Below are positions 5,715 to 8,590 of a DNA stretch of 8,590 nucleotides, piece after piece. Where the stretch lies: assembly GCA_017610505.1 (NCBI GenBank), contig JAFCBX010000026.1, positions 1 to 8,590 on the forward strand, in the 5' to 3' direction. Every line of letters starts with the position of its first letter. Within the stretch, counting starts at the first letter, position 1. The notes under the pieces were generated by a model. It was not told the DNA's origin. It saw nothing but the letters and a program-made list of their open reading frames with translations, and ran no database searches. Origin of the DNA: Methanosarcinales archaeon. Its GTDB lineage: Archaea > Nanobdellota > Nanobdellia > Woesearchaeales > CG1-02-33-12. The position numbers were made by a program, and so were the translations under genes.

Positions 5715-6695
5715 ATGTTAAAATCAAACCATATAGTTAAAAAAATGGATATAAGATTCTTCAACAGCATGAAGATTGACTACATTAAAAGAACCTTAAC
5801 CAAATCAACCCTTCATGATGAGAAACTTAATTCTGAGATAAACTGGTATCTATCGTTTCCATCTAAATTCAGAAAGTATGTTCCCAAAATATTTGATTAT
5901 AAAAAGGGATACAACCCCTCTATAAAAATGAAATTTTACAATTATCCCTCACTTGCAGATATTTATTTAAGTGATAAGCTTCCAGTTGACCAGTGGAAAA
6001 GAATATTTTTGGATCTTCATGAAATAATCAAAAAATTCCAGTCTGCAAATAAAAAAATAACTGAAGAAGAAAAATTTAAGAGCCTTCTTGAGGTGTATTA
6101 CAAAAAAACAATCAAAAGGCTAAAACAGCTGGAAATGCAAAATGGCTGGAATAAAATTTTATCTAATCCAATTTACATAAATGGAAAAAAATATTCTAGA
6201 GATAAAATAAAAAAAGACCTTAAAGATTGCCTGTATAAATACCTGCTTAACTTACCAAAAAGAGATTTTTGCTTGATACACGGGGACTTATGTGCAGGAA
6301 ATATACTCTTTGGTGAATCTAACTTTATATTTGTTGATCCACGGGGAGAGTTTGGCAAATCTGTTATATATGGGGACACATACTATGACATTGCAAAGCT
6401 ATCTCACAGCTTTTTGGGGTTTTATGATTTAATAATCAACTCAAAATATAAACTTGATTTTAATGATAACCATGTAAACTATGAAATACTTGCTTCAGAT
6501 AAACAAAAGAAAGTATCAGAAGCATTTAAGAAAGAAATTCTATTTAAATATAATTACAGGGAAGTCAGATTAATTGAATCCCTTTTATTCCTAAGCATGC
6601 TTCCATTGCATGCTGATGATTTTAAAAGGCAAATTGTACTTTTTTCAAGGGGTCTGGAGTTGTTTTACAGTGTTAAGGATGGTGGTTACTATTAA
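5715..6695 (+). CDS. APH/choline-kinase-fold phosphotransferase, glycan-locus type
   Basis: The 326-residue protein has the aminoglycoside-phosphotransferase/choline-kinase fold. The catalytic loop is IHGDLCAGNILF (188-199) with Asp191 as probable base and Asn196 as metal ligand. The metal-binding motif is FVDPRGEFG (206-214, Asp208), followed by GDTYYDIAKLSHS (220-232). The N-lobe is divergent, with Glu41 a candidate for the helix-C glutamate. Kinases of this kind occur in polysaccharide loci next to nucleotidyltransferases, so it may phosphorylate a sugar or small alcohol instead of an antibiotic; the substrate is unknown. It starts 9 bp after the ligase and overlaps the next gene by 17 nt. 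No Shine-Dalgarno is seen; an in-frame ATG at 5745 is an alternative start. Spot counts of 60-base rows give about 22-35% G+C here versus 35-47% in the ligase. Confidence 0.78.
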   Translation: MLKSNHIVKKMDIRFFNSMKIDYIKRTLTKSTLHDEKLNSEINWYLSFPSKFRKYVPKIFDYKKGYNPSIKMKFYNYPSLADIYLSDKLPVDQWKRIFLDLHEIIKKFQSANKKITEEEKFKSLLEVYYKKTIKRLKQLEMQNGWNKILSNPIYINGKKYSRDKIKKDLKDCLYKYLLNLPKRDFCLIHGDLCAGNILFGESNFIFVDPRGEFGKSVIYGDTYYDIAKLSHSFLGFYDLIINSKYKLDFNDNHVNYEILASDKQKKVSEAFKKEILFKYNYREVRLIESLLFLSMLPLHADDFKRQIVLFSRGLELFYSVKDGGYY

Positions 6696-7389
6696 AATTG
6701 TCATAACCATGGCAGGTGAAGGAATTAGATTCAAAAAAGCAGGCTACACCATTCCAAAACACATGATAAAAGTAAAGGACAGAACAATGTTTGAATGGGC
6801 TATGCTAACATTAAAGGATTTTTATGGTGAAGAATTTATTTTTGTTACATTGAAAAAAAATAATGATTTGAGTTTCATTAATGAAAAATGCGGATTGTTA
6901 GGCATAAAAAAAAGAAAGATCATACCTATAAAGAATGTAACTTCCGGGCAGGCAGAAACTGTTTTGAAAGCAGAAAAAGAAATAAATCTGGATGCGCCCA
7001 TATTGATTTACAATGTAGATACTTATGTTGAGCCTTATGAATTAAGAAAAACTGATATAAAAGGAGATGGTTTTGTTCCGTGTTTTAAGGCAGATGGAAC
7101 CCACTGGAGCTTTGTAAAATTTGATTCAAATAAAAGAATTTTTAATATTACAGAAAAAATAAGGATATCTGAATATGCATCTATTGGGCTTTATTATTTT
7201 TCTAGTTTTTCATTATTCAGGAAATGTTTTGGTGAATATTATTCGCAGGAATCTAAAGAAAAATACATTGCCCCTATTTACAATATTCTAATAAAAAATA
7301 ATAAACAGGTGTATACTTCAATCTTAGACAGCAAAAAAGTCCATGTTTTGGGGACTCCAGAAGAGGTGAAATTATTTGAGGAAAGATAA
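6679..7389 (+). CDS. Sugar-phosphate nucleotidyltransferase (NTP_transferase family)
   Basis: The 236-residue protein begins with the nucleotide-binding signature IKIVITMAGEGIRF (5-18), then Pro26-Lys27, as in glucose-1-phosphate thymidylyltransferase-like enzymes. TSGQAETVL (88-96) is the base-recognition segment, and YNVD (111-114) supplies the metal-binding aspartate. HWSFVKF and ITEK...ISEYASIGLYYF (143-174) complete the short capsule-locus form of the fold. It should couple a sugar or alcohol phosphate to an NTP with release of pyrophosphate, in the cytoplasm. The chosen ATG overlaps the kinase gene by 17 nt. Farther upstream ATGs add residues that do not fit the family. The motif would begin most naturally at codon ATT 6691, just after GGTGGT (6681-6686), so the exact start is uncertain. 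It probably acts right after the kinase and before the glycosyltransferase. Confidence 0.85.
   Translation: MVVTIKIVITMAGEGIRFKKAGYTIPKHMIKVKDRTMFEWAMLTLKDFYGEEFIFVTLKKNNDLSFINEKCGLLGIKKRKIIPIKNVTSGQAETVLKAEKEINLDAPILIYNVDTYVEPYELRKTDIKGDGFVPCFKADGTHWSFVKFDSNKRIFNITEKIRISEYASIGLYYFSSFSLFRKCFGEYYSQESKEKYIAPIYNILIKNNKQVYTSILDSKKVHVLGTPEEVKLFEER
7363..7369 (+). promoter_or_regulatory. Strong Shine-Dalgarno for a TTG start
   Basis: GAGGTGA matches the complement of the archaeal 16S rRNA 3' end and lies 6 nt before a TTG codon at 7376. It sits inside the coding region of the nucleotidyltransferase. It fixes the start of the glycosyltransferase, for which no ATG is available at the proper N-terminus. 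Confidence 0.8.
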
Positions 7390-8110
7390 AATCCTTGTTT
7401 TTGTGCCTGGTTATAATGTTGAAAACACAATTGAAAGGGTTTTTTTTGGTTTAATAAAAATCAGAAGTAAATTAAATTTTGATATCTTGTTTGTTGATAA
7501 TAGAAGTGAGGACAATACATTCGAAAAACTAAAAGAATTGGTAGAAAACAGAAAACAGAAAGGGGTAAAACTAATCAGAAACCCCAAAAATTTAGGTTAT
7601 GGTGGCTCACAAAAGGTTGCATTTAGGCATGCATTCAGGAAAAGATATGATTATCTTATTGAGTATGACGGTGATATGCAATACCCTTTTTTAGAGGTTC
7701 TAAGTTTATATGAAAAAATAAAGGAAACTGGCTCAAGCATTGTCTTTGGCTCAAGAGTCACAACCAAAGAAAATATTTCACAGATGCCTTTTTGGAAAGC
7801 TTTTGGAAACAAATTTTTTAACATGGTAAACAAATGGGCATTAAACATAAAGGTTTCTGAGATACACACAGGATTTCGTATTTATAATCTAAAAAATATC
7901 AAGGGATTTCATCTTGAAAATTGCCATAATGATTATCGCTGGACAATGGACAGTGTTATTGAAATAATCAAAATAAACAATCATCTTTCTGAAATACCTG
8001 TGAAAGCACTGTATCATAAAGATTCTTCCTCACCAAGCTTCAAGCAGTTGTTTAAGACAATGTCGTATATGTTCTTCAGGGCTCTGAAATATAAATTCCT
8101 AAGAATATGA
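7376..8110 (+). CDS. Family 2 glycosyltransferase, dolichyl-phosphate-sugar synthase-like
   Basis: The 244-residue protein is a soluble GT-A glycosyltransferase. It begins with the strand KILVFVPGYNVENTI (5-19), then ILFVDNRSEDNT (37-48, normally VDDGSxDxT), NLGYGGSQKVAF (72-83), the metal-binding EYDGDMQYP (96-104, Asp98/Asp100), VFGSR (123-127) and HTGFRIY (164-170). The DGDMQxP and HTGFR patterns resemble dolichyl-phosphate mannosyltransferases, so it may load a sugar on a polyprenyl phosphate; transfer to another acceptor is possible. No membrane segments are present. It starts at TTG behind a strong Shine-Dalgarno and overlaps the nucleotidyltransferase gene by 14 nt, a sign of coupled translation. 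Its 3' end overlaps a convergent membrane-protein gene by 12 nt. Confidence 0.88.
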   Translation: MRKDKILVFVPGYNVENTIERVFFGLIKIRSKLNFDILFVDNRSEDNTFEKLKELVENRKQKGVKLIRNPKNLGYGGSQKVAFRHAFRKRYDYLIEYDGDMQYPFLEVLSLYEKIKETGSSIVFGSRVTTKENISQMPFWKAFGNKFFNMVNKWALNIKVSEIHTGFRIYNLKNIKGFHLENCHNDYRWTMDSVIEIIKINNHLSEIPVKALYHKDSSSPSFKQLFKTMSYMFFRALKYKFLRI

Positions 8111-8590
8111 TTTTTCTTTTTCCTTGAGTAAGTATAGGTCTCTGGGATCATATTTTGCTGGAGGAAGGTGCTTTATAATAGTGTAATGACTTATGTTGAA
8201 ATTTTGGATTCTTGATGTAAGAATATAATCCGCTGTTTTGATATCATCAGTTATGGTATATGCAAATCTTGGATTTATATTGGTTAACCTGGTTAGGTTT
8301 AAATCATTATCTCTTATAAACTCACATAAATAATTATGATATAATGGATCATCTAAATATTCTGTGTCAATGTATACCTTGGATTCTTGTTCCACGTTTA
8401 TTACTAATTCTGAGATCAGAATGAAATATGTTGGAACATAGTCATCCGGATTCTGCATATTCTTTGCGATTTGCAGAAAATTAAACAAAAACAATAAGCT
8501 TATGATAAATAAAAGCATATGGTTGCCGTATTTCCTGAATAATCTCCTGCAGATTACATAAATAAAATCATAAAACAGATAAAAATAAAT
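8099..8590 (-). CDS. C-terminal part of a multi-pass membrane protein, possible GT-C glycosyltransferase (partial)
   Basis: The reading frame stays open without a stop from the gene's end at 8099 to the window edge at 8590, so the ATG at 8518 is probably internal and the gene is cut by the window. The visible 163 residues show an aromatic hydrophobic segment at the edge (YFYLFYDFIYVI), a basic loop (CRRLFRK) and a second membrane helix (MLLFIISLLFLFNFL). A soluble domain of about 120 residues follows. The basic loop puts that domain outside the cytoplasm. This layout, and a strand like VYIDTEYLDDP, resembles the C-terminal end of lipid-linked-sugar-dependent GT-C enzymes, but the catalytic N-terminal part is not visible and the family is uncertain. 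It converges on and overlaps the glycosyltransferase by 12 nt. Confidence 0.65.
   Translation of the reverse strand: MYFYLFYDFIYVICRRLFRKYGNHMLLFIISLLFLFNFLQIAKNMQNPDDYVPTYFILISELVINVEQESKVYIDTEYLDDPLYHNYLCEFIRDNDLNLTRLTNINPRFAYTITDDIKTADYILTSRIQNFNISHYTIIKHLPPAKYDPRDLYLLKEKEKSYS
8111..8121 (+). terminator. T-rich tract after the glycosyltransferase
   Basis: TTTTTCTTTTT follows the glycosyltransferase stop codon directly. Archaeal RNA polymerase commonly stops at such U tracts without a hairpin. It lies in the 3' end of the convergent membrane-protein gene, where it encodes Lys/Glu codons on the other strand. No comparable tract serves the opposite direction. Confidence 0.55.

Noticed and set aside
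6610..6678. Upstream ATG giving a longer nucleotidyltransferase
   Set aside because: The extra 23 residues are a frame-shifted reading of the kinase C-terminus and precede the normal start of the nucleotide-binding fold.
1..8590. CRISPR array, insertion sequence or integration site
   Set aside because: No regularly spaced repeats, transposase or integrase genes, or terminal repeats were seen by eye on either strand.

Overview
The window looks archaeal and AT-rich, and the genes suggest a DPANN-type lineage such as Woesearchaeota/Pacearchaeota or a relative. The evidence is an XPD/Rad3-type iron-sulfur helicase, an archaeal-type ATP-dependent DNA ligase, TATA boxes 28-32 nt ahead of start codons with no leader or Shine-Dalgarno, and one strong archaeal GAGGTGA Shine-Dalgarno inside a tight operon. 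The lineage is inference; kingdom-level placement is well supported.

Layout from left to right: (1) 2-524, plus strand, a toxin-antitoxin pair (AbrB-fold antitoxin and RelE-fold toxin). (2) 534-597, a branched hairpin followed on the minus strand by a T8 run, probably the terminator of the minus-strand cluster. (3) 596-3697, minus strand, three genes read right to left: nitroreductase, XPD-like helicase, and an unrecognised winged-helix-like protein. Each has its own TATA-like element. The promoter of the winged-helix gene sits in an inverted repeat (CCAGTATA / TATACTGG) that also covers the 3' end of the helicase gene. (4) 3698-3779, a short divergent promoter region. (5) 3780-8110, plus strand, DNA ligase followed closely by an APH-fold kinase, a sugar-nucleotidyltransferase and a family 2 glycosyltransferase, with spacings of +9, -17 and -14 nt. 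(6) 8099-8590, minus strand, the C-terminal end of a membrane protein whose gene runs off the window and overlaps the glycosyltransferase 3' end by 12 nt.

The most unusual protein feature is in the ligase. Between the usual N-terminal DNA-binding domain helices it carries about 70-80 extra residues with a CxxC-x9-CxxC zinc-ribbon-like motif. This matches the protein's excess length over typical archaeal ligases (641 versus about 560-600 aa).

The last four genes can be read as one surface-glycan pathway: the kinase makes a phosphorylated sugar or alcohol, the nucleotidyltransferase activates it as an NDP derivative, the DPM-like glycosyltransferase may load it on a lipid phosphate, and the membrane protein, if it is a GT-C enzyme, would use the lipid-linked donor. 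This is inference from families and gene order; no substrate can be read from the sequence. No tRNA, rRNA, CRISPR array or insertion sequence was seen, and no stretch over 300 bases lacks a gene.
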